A stretch of 64,000 nt of DNA from Glandiceps talaboti (Eukaryota > Hemichordata > Enteropneusta > Spengelidae): contig NC_135551.1 in the NCBI RefSeq assembly GCF_964340395.1, forward strand, positions 4,123,963-4,187,962. The letters are read 5' to 3'. Made by a program: the position numbers and the translations under genes. Under the pieces are notes generated by a model. That model saw only the letters and a program-made list of their open reading frames with translations, searched no databases and had not been told where the DNA came from. This document shows positions 34,903 through 45,586 of this stretch, one piece after another. Every line of letters begins with the position of its first letter. The stretch's first letter is position 1.

Positions 34903-35630
34903 GTATTATAAACACAGTAATTGTATCTAGGTTACCCGACCGTGTGAGGTCTAATTGATTAATGAGATAGTAATACGAGCTAGACCATGTTATTACTTGT
35001 AATTAAGTGAATGTTGCAAATGTCACTACAAGTGATAAATCACAACTTTTAATGAATTCAGCCTTAGTAGAAAAGAGTATTTTCAAAATAGATTATCTCT
35101 GAATTAAATTAACTGTAGTTCATAAACACTTCCTATATAAGGAAAAGAATTGAAGTTTACGGTAAACATGTTATTTACTAACCATATTTGTATTACGGAA
35201 TGAAGATTTAGATTTGAATAAAATGTGAATGTTGGGTGTATGCTAATAAGCTACTTTACACAGGGAGAGATCTTGCGGGACGGAGGGGAGCTACACGTCT
35301 GGATTTACGGTGAATGAGCTGCGTCGTAGTAGAAATACTACGGGGAACTAATTGTTTCGATCTAGTTTGAACTGCTATAAGTGAAGGGAAACGAATCCAA
35401 AGCTCTCGTATTGTTGGTTCAAGCATACACCTACTTCACCAAAAGTAATATTTTGTGTGCTTGTGAGTTTATCCCCTGAATACGTGTCCTGAGATTCTGG
35501 TACATCTGAGATTGACTGTGTGTGTCTGAAGTTACAACTTGAATTTGGTCAATAGCTATCAACGCCAAAGACAAGTCTGTAGCACTTTCAACAATTTCTT
35601 TGTAAATGTCGCTTCTGAGTTTATCAAACC
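34903..35630. mobile_element. Unidentified about 730-bp insertion in the LINE
   Basis: LINE coding sequence breaks after NAFVTKYIT (about 34900) and resumes at SNIFSISGKL (about 35632). The insert has CTATATAAGG near 35134 and GAATAAAATG near 35217, which would suit a promoter and polyadenylation signal in a long terminal repeat. Exact ends and duplication are unclear. A minus-strand open frame 35431-35652 has no recognisable domain. Confidence 0.5.
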
Positions 35631-36183
35631 GAAATAGTAATATATTCAGCATTTCTGGTAAACTTAAAGATTTTGTAACTAGTCATCTATCAGATACTCT
35701 CAAGTTTGAAATACCACCTTTAGAGGAATTGGGTGTTTCGAGTATCTTCAGGTCCTTGATTGCAATAAAGCTGTTGGTCTTAAATTGTTAAAATCTTAAA
35801 TTACAAGAGAACGCTTTCCATCACAATGGAAGTCTGCTAAAGTAACACCTATATTTAAAAACTGTGCTACAGATAACATCTCCAACTACAGACCTATTTC
35901 AGTTTTACCAGTGTTGTCTAAACTACTTGAAAGACATGTGCATACTCACTTTTACAAGTAATATTTTTATCACACAACCAATCTGGCTTCAGAAAGTTTC
36001 ATTCTTGTCAAACAGCCTTAATAAATATCACTAACTCTTGGTACCATGCAATTGATGGGGGTAACCTAATTGATGTTTTACTGATTGATTTCAGGAAAGC
36101 ATTTGATCTCGTAACTCACAACAACATGCTTCAATATTGAAAGTTCTGTTCTGAGACAACGATGGGATTCTTTGAATCTTATC

Positions 36184-36396
36184 AGTAGTAGTATGGTAGT
36201 AGTATGGTCTTTTATTCTGTACATCCAAGGCCATCGGCCCAAAATACAAATGTAGTTGCTTGATTTTTGAAGACAGTATTAACTACAAAAAAAAATTTAG
36301 TGGAAATGTTACAAAATTAATGAAATTATGATAAATTTACATAAATCTCTCTACGTAATTTCATAGCATGAAATGTAAATACAGTGGTCACGTGTC
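36184..36396 (-). mobile_element. LINE 3'-end fragment inserted antisense, 12-bp duplication
   Basis: A 213-bp insertion is flanked by TTGAATCTTATC (36172-36183 and 36397-36408). On the minus strand it ends GGCCGATGGCCTTGGATGTA, then an ATAAAAGACCATAC-type tail with short repeats. This is the 3' end of a different LINE copy. It interrupts the reverse-transcriptase region of the host LINE. Confidence 0.88.
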
Positions 36397-37413
36397 TTGA
36401 ATCTTATCTCAGTAATAGATCTCAGTCAGTCTTGTTCAATGGTATACCCATGAGTCTTATCCAGTTAATGTAGGTGTGCCACAGGGATCTAGTTTAGGAC
36501 CCTGTGGTTTTTACTGTTCATTAATGACCTTCCTCTCGTCTCTGAGAAAACTGATATGTATATGTATGCTGATGATACAGCAACACAGGTAATACGTTCT
36601 GACATACAACTTATTGATACCAATTGAAATAATATAATGAATTCTATTGTAAAATTGATGTGATGTCAACAAAATGTGTATAAATTCCCAAAAGACCAAA
36701 GTTATGCTCATTGGATCTTCACAGAGAAAGTTAAGACAAGGTAAAGGTATTAAAATTATGTGTGGACATGACTAACTGAAATGCGTGTCACACGATACAT
36801 TATTGTGCATAACCATTGATGAACTCATTAATTGGGAAAAACAGATTAGCTCTTTGACTAGGAAGGTTGCTTTTAAGCTTTTACATTTCCAACGGATAAA
36901 ACCATTTTTAACAGTGAAAAGTAGATTGACTTTTTATAATTGTTTTGTCTTACCACATTTCGATTATTGTTCAACCGTATGGGGCAATTGCTCTAGTGTT
37001 CTTTTAAATCGGATGTAAAGCCTGCAAAAACATGTAGCAAGAACTTTGACAGACTCTGCTTATAATACACCGAGTGCACCTCTTTTAAATCATTTGAAGT
37101 GGCTTACTTTTAGCCAAAACGTTGCTTATAAGTAGTCAGTTTTAATGTATAAAGTATTAAATAATTTAGCGCCAAACCTGTTGAGAGTGTACGTAGTTAT
37201 TGTACGAGATCAACATCTAAGAATGATTTGTACATACCTAAACATTCTACACAGATTTTTAGGAAAAGTTTTGTTTTTAATGGAGTTAAAATCTGGAATA
37301 GTCTCCCGAAGGACCTTAGAACATCTACTAGTTTGAATTATTTTAAAATGAAATATAAATTTCACCTTTTATATAAAATGTAATTGTTTTGCTGTGCTAC
37401 CCTCATGTGTCAG

Positions 37414-37415
<2 letters not shown>

Positions 37416-37487
<72 letters not shown>
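37416..37487. repeat. (ATT)n microsatellite
   Basis: About 23 ATT units in the 3' region of the LINE. Confidence 0.95.
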
Positions 37488-37645
37488 TTATTTTACCCAC
37501 TTCTTAATTTGTCATCATCTATTTTTCTGTATATGTTAATGTAAATATTGTAAATTTCCCTTACTCGACACTGTGTTAGAAGAGCCTTTGGCTCAACAAT
37601 TTATCAAGTTTAAATAAAGTCAAACAAACAACACAAACAAACAAT

Positions 37646-38930
37646 TCAGGACGAATCATACATAACGAAAGGCATGTTAAAATGTATCTATGACTCTTGA
37701 AGTTTTGTAACACATAACTAATCGAGCTATGTACATAATTTCTTGCGGAATACTTTATGTCATGTACATGTACATAGTCTCAGGTCTGAACGCAATATAT
37801 GAATGATTGAAAATGGATACTCTTAACGTGTACACCACAAAAACCAATAAGTCCTCTTCAAAGTTTCCGTTATCAGTAATTGATCAGCTTTTTATGAAAA
37901 TATAATACATAGATAATAGTCCAACATGTAAATGTAGATGCGTTTTATCGTCCTGGGTCACTTTCATTTATTACTACAACTGGCGAGCGGCCACGGGCTA
38001 TGCCCACGCCGAGCCATGTCCTTGAGCAGTAGTAAGCGTTGTGTTGCAAGTGAGTCGGTGAACTTCGCAAAATTTTGTACAAGCCTGTGTAACTTTTAAT
38101 CGTATTGCTCACCACCGACAAGGACTATCGCTACCTCCTTGACCTTGTACTTGGGGAAGGTTTAGCTAGACTCTGTGCAGTATTGTACATGTATACAAAT
38201 GCGACGGTAACGTCGATTTTTCAGGCCAAACACTCCCCATGCGACAATTTACATGTCAACTCTTGTTTTTTGTAAATTCATGATCGTAGATTATCTTGTA
38301 TGGTTTGATATAATCATGAATTTACAAGAAATAATAGTTGACAATGTAAATCGTTGCAAGGGGAATGCTTGTGGTGAAAAATCGAAGTTACTGTCAAATT
38401 TGTATGTAGTATACAGCACATTGTCTAGCTAATACTGAAATCCAGTTTGTTTATTTATCAAAATTATCCGGACAAATTTACCTACGGTTTGACAATTTCC
38501 AAACTGCATATCATTACATAAATGACTGTCGTGCATTAACTTTTATTTAAAACATGACATTTATCAACACGCACTTCACACAAAAATTGTTGTGTGCAGA
38601 CAATTTACAGTATCCATAGTATTGACTCATAACTATGTTTTCTTCTCTCCATTGAAAGGATACTCCATGGCTCCAGGAATATTACAGAAAGTGAGAAGAC
38701 AGATCGTAAAGAGGAAGAAATGTTGTGCCGGACAAGTTTTGACGATCATCGTACACATGCGGTTTGCTTTTTTAGGCATTCATCATATTGATATTGTTTT
38801 AATACTGTAATGCAATTTATGTTTGGAATAAAATTGGGTTATAACTAAATGGGGAAGTGTTACTAGTTTATATGGATGTTTTTATGCAATAATGAGCATG
38901 AAAGGGCCATAAAATTGGTGAAGACCATGA
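37646..38930. other. Intronic, one short hairpin
   Basis: Around 38255-38345 an inverted pair (ACATGTCAACTCTTGTTTTT.GTAAATTCATGA with its complement) suggests a small foldback element. Nothing else recognised. Confidence 0.45.
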
Positions 38931-39365
38931 TAGCTGGTACATGGCTGTGAGAATAGCTGTAACGGGGTGTGAACACGGGCTGCTGCTACATGGTATGATT
39001 CTATAGCTGGTACATGGATGTGCACAACTGTGTGCTAGGTATGTTGTGTACAGCTATGTTACATAGCTGTGAGAATAGCTGTAATTGGGATGTGAACAAA
39101 AGGACTGCTACAGGGTATACTCTGTGGGAGTAGCTGTAACAGTATGCTGTACACAGCTATGGCACATGACGTTGAGAATAGCTTTAACCAACTGAGATGT
39201 GGATAAAAGGGCTGCTACAGAGTATGATTTCAACATAGCTTTTACATGGATGTGCACAGCTATGGTACTGGGGTGTACAAAACAATCATGGCACATAGTC
39301 ATAGGTGGTATGCTCATCCATGTAACAGGCATATTTTTCACAAGAACTTAGCAGAGCTGTGGAAA
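38931..39365. repeat. Minisatellite block 2, inverted relative to block 1
   Basis: Copies of ATAGCTGGTACATGGCTGTG and AGAATAGCTGTAAC, the reverse complement of the unit at 31910-32780. Confidence 0.75.
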
Positions 39366-39439
39366 ATATACCCTGTGTGCGGGGCACACAGCTAGTACAT
39401 AGTTGTGCTCCTCTTCCTGGCACTAGGGTGTGGCCATAT

Positions 39440-39473
39440 CCTAGCACTAGGATGTGCACATCCTAGTGCTAGG
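39440..39473. repeat. Perfect 34-bp palindrome
   Basis: CCTAGCACTAGGATGTG is followed immediately by its exact reverse complement, with no loop. Confidence 0.95.
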
Positions 39474-39492
39474 ATGTGCAAGGTTCCCTGTG

Positions 39493-39686
39493 AATGCTAC
39501 GTGCTTGCCATGGTTCTAGGTGTAGACTTTCGGCTTCAACAAGAACTGTGTGTAGCCTGAGCTAATTCCCTAAAATTCAAGTGATCCCGGTACTTGTATA
39601 GAAGTTGAGTCGGTACATGAGATGTGAGAGTGATTCGAGTGTAGTTACTTGATCTGTCAGCTGAGTGCGAAGATCAGAAAGTAACA
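39493..39686. repeat. Direct repeat, copy 2
   Basis: Second copy of the sequence at 29693-29886, same orientation, with small indels. Confidence 0.8.
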
Positions 39687-39689
39687 TAA

Positions 39690-40524
39690 GTTTACGGTAA
39701 AATGATAATAAGCAGACATGATATAAAGTGACGAATGTTTCCTTATGCAATGCAATCAATGACATGTTCCATTCTTTATTGCAGCATAAAGAATGGTATA
39801 TTTACCACAAGAGTACTGGTGTTGTGCAATAAATCGAATATTCGATCAACAAAATATTATTTTTAGAAATTGAATAAGAATATTTACCGATAAACTGAAA
39901 GTGTCATTAATGTGCCCAGTCCCTAAATAAGAACTTCAAGACTCCTTTAATGACCGGCCCGAACTTTCGGTAGACACCTATAGAATGGACTCAACTGATC
40001 GAAAATAACTATTTCATAGCACAAATCTCTCTGCAGTAGTTTTAATTGAAATTGTAGAACATATAACAAACTAAATATACAACACAATACACACGTCATT
40101 TGCTATGAGAAATAAAGTGCAATGATACACAAGTTTATTTATTTTTTATGATTATTATTGACGCGATAAAAATGTAATGGTAAATTGATAAAAGATAATA
40201 CATCCCTATAGCTAGTGCTAGTAAATACTGTCTCAATCAGAACAAGTGGAAAATTAATCAAGACTAGTGGATTTCATTTCCACTGGTACTGGTCTAGTAT
40301 GTTTTGACAGAAAAATGTTAACCCCTGTGTATGTTAAAAATCATTCGATCTGTACTGGTGGCGGTGGTGGTGGTGGTGGGCCGTTATTTATGAGTAAGGA
40401 CCAACAGTTTCTGCAAGGGCCAATAGCTTTTGATGCCTTTCCGTCTTTATACCCAACAGTCATTTTCCTTAATTTCACAAACTGAAAGTGATAGGTGAAG
40501 ATTGTCAGGGACTCTATAGGGTAA
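39690..40524. other. Intronic, nothing recognised
   Basis: Only a short GGTGGCGGTGGT run near 40355 stands out. No exon called. Confidence 0.4.
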
Positions 40525-41188
40525 CAGGACAAACGCCCCCCGGACAAACGCCAAACGCCCCGGACAAATGCCCTCCGGACAAACGCCCCCGAACAAATGT
40601 TTATGGTAGGACTATGGCGCACGATTCGACAAAGAAAGGCATGTTTTAGGGTTACTTGGAATTACTACTATAGTGCGAGTGAAAGGAGTAATTTCAGGCG
40701 GTATACTTAAAATATGGCTTTATCACGGACTTGTTATGTATATAACAGTGACTGTGTTTGAGTTAAGTCATTTTTAACATAAGTATACCACTGAAATCAC
40801 ACATTTCTTGGTAATTGGTCGAATTAAACATCTTCCCGGCCAGCTTCAGTCCATTCATCAATAATACAACAGAATCGTTAAAAAGCGTATTTTAAGTAAG
40901 CCGCCCCAAAATGCGCCTTTCTTGGTCACATTAGCGGCTTTATAAGCATGTTTTTGGTAATAATTAATAAAAGTGATAAAACCAAATCATGCCCTGTTTG
41001 GTCGAGTTCAACTTAGAACATCTGTCTATTCATCGAACAATAAAAGTGATAAAACCATATTTTAAGTGGACTACCCAAAATCTGGATTTTTTTTATCTCT
41101 ATTCGTAGGCAATGACAGTCCTACCGGGGGGCGTTTGTCCGGGGGGGGGGCGTTTGTCGGGGGGCATTTGTCAGGGGGCGTTTGTCCT
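40525..41188. mobile_element. MITE with arrays of GGACAAACGCCCC at both ends
   Basis: The left end (40525-40605) contains five near-copies of CCGGACAAACGCCCC. The right end (41128-41188) contains four in reverse complement. The ends proper are AGGACAAACGCCCC and its complement. The interior is AT-rich and non-coding. No clear duplication at the borders. Confidence 0.8.
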
Positions 41189-42562
41189 AGAACCACTCTA
41201 CAGAACTTACAAGGGGGTATTGGGAGGGATTAACCTTTTCCAAATAGGTTCTCAGGGGAGTACCATATTTTCACAAATGTAATGAGTGGAGGGTCACACT
41301 TTACTTTGTTGCTTTGCTTTATCTAACTGAACGTTTGCATTATTTAGTGATTTTGGCATGATCCCATTGCTGCCACATCTCGCCCCTCCCACGATTGTGC
41401 CATAATACTGTATTACTGATATAACATATCAGTCTTATCGCTAGTGACAATTGTGCGATGTCACGTGAGTAGAGGAGTGGGTATCACTGAGTGGAAATTA
41501 AACAATGCCAGATAACGTTGTGATCCAGGAGAGAGAATGTTCACCATGGTCACAATGTCAGTATTGCGCCAATCTAGTCTTTGGCAGCTCTGGCCTTGAG
41601 CTCTGCCAATTAGATCCAATCACGGGAAATTAATTAATGCATTGCCTTCACACACATTCACTGTGTTAGTGGTGGTAATAGTGGGAAACAGCCAGTGCCA
41701 TTGAAATCATCAATGTGCTACAGCGGTCGGATCGAGTCTATACCATTGATTCTGGTACTCGTGTCACCTTTCGTGCTTAACAGCATTTATTACAAAACAA
41801 ACATTTGAACATGGGAGGGTCATGTTTTAAAGGAAGGGTTTTGAGGAGGTGCTAATTTTTAGAGTTTTACCTTTTAATGCAAAAGGCTTATATGGTGGAA
41901 ATACTTTGTTATCAATCCATGTTTTATTCTGATATTCTGAGTTGGGGTGATTCTGCATTGTACATGTGAAGAGCACCATTATTTAGTACTTTCCGCACAG
42001 TTGCCAATATCAGTACCACGAGGATATTTGTATATAGATGTAATTGTTGCTAACTGTTTTTATGGCAACTATATTATATATGTGTTGTCGTTGCAGAATA
42101 TTACACTCCGTAAATCAGACATTAGAAAGAGCTTTTGTCCCTCTGAGATTCTCATTTTAAACCAATCCTTGGATCATTAAACGATCGCGTTAATTTCATG
42201 TTATTTGTCACTGCGTTTCTATCTTTTTAGTGTCATGTGCGTGTTAACCTTTTCAAGTATTAATTTTCAATTGCTGGTATCTTTCCAATCGTTAGTATTT
42301 AATTCCAATTATATCCATATCTTTTTATGAATGCATGTGGAAAGCTAAAATCCAATACATTATGCAAATGGAAATAAAGTTATATTATTACTATTGTCAT
42401 TAAAAGTCTAGTGGAGGTGACACCCCTCCTATGTTTTGCATGTCAATCAAATCATCTCATTTTGGTCTGAGAACACAAAATTAGTGTTTTAAAGATGAGA
42501 TGAATTTCCTTGTATATTTATCAGTAATCCTTTCATGAAAATGCTTCTGTTTTGTTTTAAAG
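41189..42562. other. Intron just before the microexon
   Basis: G-rich phrases GGGAGGGATTAACC, GGAGGGTCACACTTTAC and GGGAGGGTCATGTTTTA at 41220-41835 resemble the subterminal repeats of the Harbinger-like elements at 5916 and 8001 and may mark another decayed copy. No exon other than the microexon was identified. Confidence 0.4.
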
Positions 42563-42587
42563 GTACATTTGAGTGGTGCATCACCAG
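42563..42587 (+). CDS. 25-nt microexon of the poly-pentraxin gene
   Basis: Acceptor TTTTGTTTTAAAG (ending 42562) and donor GTAAGAG (from 42588) enclose 25 bases coding VHLSGASP plus one base. The phase 0 entry fits the signal-peptide exon. The phase 1 exit supplies the G that completes a Glu codon with the AA at the start of the first pentraxin exon. So short an exon needs transcript proof, but both phases fit. Confidence 0.5.
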
Positions 42588-42730
42588 GTAAGAGTGACAC
42601 TATTAAAGAAAAGTAACGTTTGAATATTGTATACATTTCCATCTGTTTCCATTCACTGCATCATCTAAAATTTCCAAATGAGACGTAATTGTATCTTTGA
42701 TACTTAAGTTGGTGACATCATCGTAACAAT

Positions 42731-43250
42731 TGGTTTGGTTTGGTTTGGTTTGGTTTGGTTTATTGATTTCACCAGGAAAAAAACATACATAACAAATAAA
42801 TTAACAAAATATATAAATTAAATTAAGTCAAAGAATATTCAATCAAATACATGTACATCAGTAATTACATGGACCTGGTGGGGGTTGTAGGAATAGTTCT
42901 ACAGAACTAGTCAAGCCCACAACCCTTACAGAATGAGTTATAAAGTCGAAAATACTGGGTAAAACTCGGGTAGCGGAAAAATAAACAAAATGTGATAAGA
43001 ATAATTGTCAAAATAATGCTTTGCATGAACGAATAAATAGGATTTACAACAACAACAACAACAACAACAAAAACAGCAAGATAGACATACATACATACAT
43101 TGAAGTACCTATTACTAAGTACTTACTTACTTATTGAAGTAAGTAAGCTTTTAAGGCATGTTTGAATGAATGTCTGTAGGATATGTTTTTTATGTAGTCT
43201 GGGAGTGAATTCCAGTGTGTTACAGCTGCATAATTGCTCTATGCATACAA
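42731..43250 (-). mobile_element. 5'-truncated LINE 3' end, antisense
   Basis: On the minus strand, about 43232-43140 encodes NYAAVTHWNSLPDYIK followed by SFKHALKAYL, the conserved C-terminal block of LINE reverse-transcriptase proteins. A 3' trailer follows, ending in an (AACCA)n tail (42731-42762 on the plus strand reads TTGGT repeats). Small CAA and CATA repeats lie within. Confidence 0.85.
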
Positions 43251-43963
43251 CGTTTATCCACGAATTATAATTATAATTCAAATTTTTACTTCTAATATTC
43301 AATTCTATTTCATTCTGATTTAGATTTAAATTTAAATTTTAGATATATAATAATTTCAATTCAGATTAAAATTTACATTTTTGATTTTAAATTTAACTAT
43401 AAAAAAGACAGATTAAGATGGACTTTCCGTACTTTTATTGTGGACAAGTATGAACAAATATTATTCGAAGGGGAATATATTTGATGCATCAGGATGTATA
43501 TTTGTAGTATAATTGGTCATGTATCCCTTTTAACTTAAACACACCATCCCAGTACATTAGTATCATTGGTTTAATGCCAATGGCAGTTTGCTTTTGCCAT
43601 ATATTCACATTTCACCAACTTGAAGTCATATTTGTAGTCGAAAATCAATATGGACTTTTTAACTAAAAAGCTATAACACATACATACTTCCTCCCAGTGT
43701 CTACCAATATCTTATGATGTGTAAGCATTGTTTAACAGAATTCACCTTTAATCTTGATCTGCAGGTTCAAAATTGTCAAAACCTAGGTAATCTACACATT
43801 TAAACCTTCCTTTGGGTGTATTTCTCAAATGAATCAGATAAGAGTTATCAAGTTTCCTTCTGTTAACAAATCAATATGATGTACACTTCCAAATGATTTA
43901 ACAAAAATTCTCAGCAAAGGCAATAAATCTAATCACGTTGGTATAATTCTTTTCAACCCCTAG
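43251..43963 (+). other. Intron before the first pentraxin exon; diverged edge of the array
   Basis: From about 43715 the sequence is a diverged version of the introns between later exons (shared CTTCCTTTGGGTGTATTTCT and GAGTTATCAAGTTTCCTTCT). This first copy has many differences, whereas all later copies are nearly identical to one another. It marks the left limit of the homogenised array. Confidence 0.8.
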
Positions 43964-44554
43964 AATGTACCAATGCCGTAACTTTACCAACAACCAACAC
44001 TGAAGTAGTAGTTCAAGCATCTGTGCCACAATTGTCTGCACTAACAACATGTATCTGGATGAAAGTTAATGACAACCAAATTGGTACACTTGTCTCCTAT
44101 GCTGTACCTGGTACTGATAATGAGTTTCTCATGTACAACACATCAGGCCTGTATATCTTCATCAAAGCAGCCAATAAGAAAACAAATCTGAATTTAAATG
44201 ATGGCACTTGGCATCATGTTTGTGCTACATGGTCGTCTACTGACGGTAGCTGGACGTTATACAATGATGGTGGCCGTTATGATGGTGGTACTGGTTTCAA
44301 ACGGGGAAGTACGATCACTGCTAGTGGTAGTTTGGTTCTCGGTCAGGAACAAGATGTCGTTGGTGGAGGATATGATCATAACCAAGCTTTCAAAGGCATC
44401 ATCGCCTTTTTCAATATGTGGTCTAAAGCTCTGTCAGCAGCTGAGATATTCGATGTTTATACAGACTGTTCAATTGGTGGTGACGTGTTTAGGTGGAGTC
44501 CTGCTAGTCTAGACATCAGTGGTGATGCTACCTTGACCTGTACAGATGTCTGTG
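43964..44554 (+). CDS. Pentraxin-domain exon 1 (type A)
   Basis: This 591-nt exon is phase 1 at both ends: acceptor CTTTTCAACCCCTAG, donor GTAAGTTG. It encodes one whole pentraxin domain of 197 residues, counting the split Glu as 1. Cys30 and Cys87 match the invariant pentraxin disulfide. Residues 85-92 are HVCATWSS, an exact fit to the family signature H-x-C-x-[ST]-W-x-[ST]. The calcium ligands known from C-reactive protein are present: Asp52-Asn53, Glu129-Gln130-Asp131, Asp138 (Glu in CRP) and Gln141. Four more cysteines (2, 169, 193, 197) lie outside the fold core and could stabilise the domain ends or link domains. Asn59-Thr-Ser is a glycosylation site. Type A markers are W97-T98-L, GII at 145-147, WSPA and CTDVC. 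If the donor is not used, the frame reads KLKI and stops. Confidence 0.95.
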
Positions 44555-44995
44555 GTAAGTTGAAGATTTAATGGCTTGTAATTAGTCCCATGAAAGCGCC
44601 CTATTCATATCTGACAGTTTCTTTAGCGCCCTATTCATATCTGACCAATTGTGGTCATACTTATCGTCAGAAATCAATGCGTACTGCACAATTCAAAAAC
44701 CTTAAAGACATAGACCCTTCATCCAATTGTCTACTCCTATATTATGATATGCAAGCATTCTTTAATAACATTCACCATTACACTAAATTACTTTGACTTT
44801 CAGTTTCAATTGTAAAAACGTGCGCTATCAACGAATTTAAAACTTCCTTTGGGTGTATTTCTGGAATGATTAAAATCAGAGTTATCAAGTTTCCTTCTGT
44901 GAACACATGATTTATGCTTGCGAAAGGTTTAACAAAAAAATTCTCAGCAAAGGCATAAATGTAATCAAATTGGTATAATTCTTTTCAACCCCTAG
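44555..44995 (+). repeat. Short (441-nt) intron, representative of the type after A exons
   Basis: Contains GCGCCCTATTCATATCTGAC twice, 11 bp apart, near its 5' end. The same short intron follows exons 5, 7, 9, 13, 16 and 18. An ATTAAA lies in the 3' half (also in the long introns). Confidence 0.9.
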
Positions 44996-45586
44996 AATGT
45001 ACCAATGCCGTAACTTTACCAACAACCAACACTGAAGTAGTAGTTCAAGCACCTGTGCCACAATTGTCTGCACTGACAACATGTATCTGGATGAAAGTTA
45101 ATGACAACCAAATTGGTACACTTGTCTCCTATGCTGTACCCGGTACTGATAATGAGTTTCTCATGTACAACACATCAGGCCTGTATATCTTCATCAAAGC
45201 AGCCAATAAGAAAACAAATCTGAATTTAAATGATGGCACTTGGCATCATGTTTGTGCTACATGGTCGTCTACTGACGGTAGCTGGTCGTTATACAATGAT
45301 GGTGGCCGTTATGATGGTGGTACTGGTTTCAAACGGGGAAGTACGATCACTGCTAGTGGTAGTTTGGTTCTCGGTCAGGAACAAGATGTCGTTGGTGGAG
45401 GATATGATCATAACCAAGCTTTCAAAGGTGTCATCGCCTTTTTCAATATGTGGTCTAAAACTCTGTCAGCAGCTGAGATATTCGATGTTTATACAGACTG
45501 TTCAATTGGTGGTGACGTGTTTAGGTGGAGACCTGCTAGTCTAGACATAAGTGGTGATGCTACCTTGACCTGTGTAGATGTCTGTG
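44996..45586 (+). CDS. Pentraxin-domain exon 2 (type B)
   Basis: Same 197-residue domain and phases as exon 1. Type B markers: Pro20 (APVPQ), WSLY, GVI at 145-147, KTLSAAE, WRPA and CVDVC; donor GTAAGATG. All calcium-site and signature residues kept. Confidence 0.95.

Larger units (their letters stand above)
33985..37645 (+). mobile_element. 5'-truncated, decayed non-LTR retrotransposon (LINE)
   Basis: The order of legible pieces is that of an endonuclease/reverse-transcriptase ORF. Endonuclease motifs are IVYRPPD, MGDFNID, CIDHILTT and LSDHYPV (34050-34380). Reverse-transcriptase motifs are KVTPIFKN, NYRPISVLPVLSKLLE, QSGFRKFHSC, LIDFRKAFD, the PQGSSLGP block and YADDTA (35820-36580). A C-terminal part has HFDYCSTVWG and MYKVLNNLAP (36950-37170). 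It then has a 3' region with an ATT repeat and a terminus near ATAAAGTCAAACAAAC. Many stops and frameshifts make it inactive. CR1/Jockey-like by general appearance; the clade is not established. It carries two insertions (34903-35630 and 36184-36396). Confidence 0.92.

Noticed and set aside
29693-39686. LTR retrotransposon bounded by the two 194-bp direct repeats
   Set aside because: No primer-binding site, polypurine tract, TG..CA ends or gag/pol between them. Kept only as a direct repeat.
40341-40622. 93-residue minus-strand ORF
   Set aside because: It spans a GGT-rich simple repeat and the repeat-rich end of a MITE. No domain.
44198-44512. A 104-residue open frame in a second plus-strand frame inside every pentraxin exon
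   Set aside because: It is a shadow of the pentraxin frame and recurs only because the exons are nearly identical. It has no known domain.
44023-44571. Treating each 182-residue frame as a separate single-domain gene with its own start
   Set aside because: The apparent start is a GTG inside the exon. Coding sequence continues upstream to a splice acceptor, and the apparent stop lies beyond a consensus donor.
44590-44796. Repeated 61-68 residue open frames in the introns (plus strand, and a 63-64 residue one on the minus strand)
   Set aside because: They lie wholly within introns and vary with intron length. Repetition comes from the tandem array, not selection for coding.
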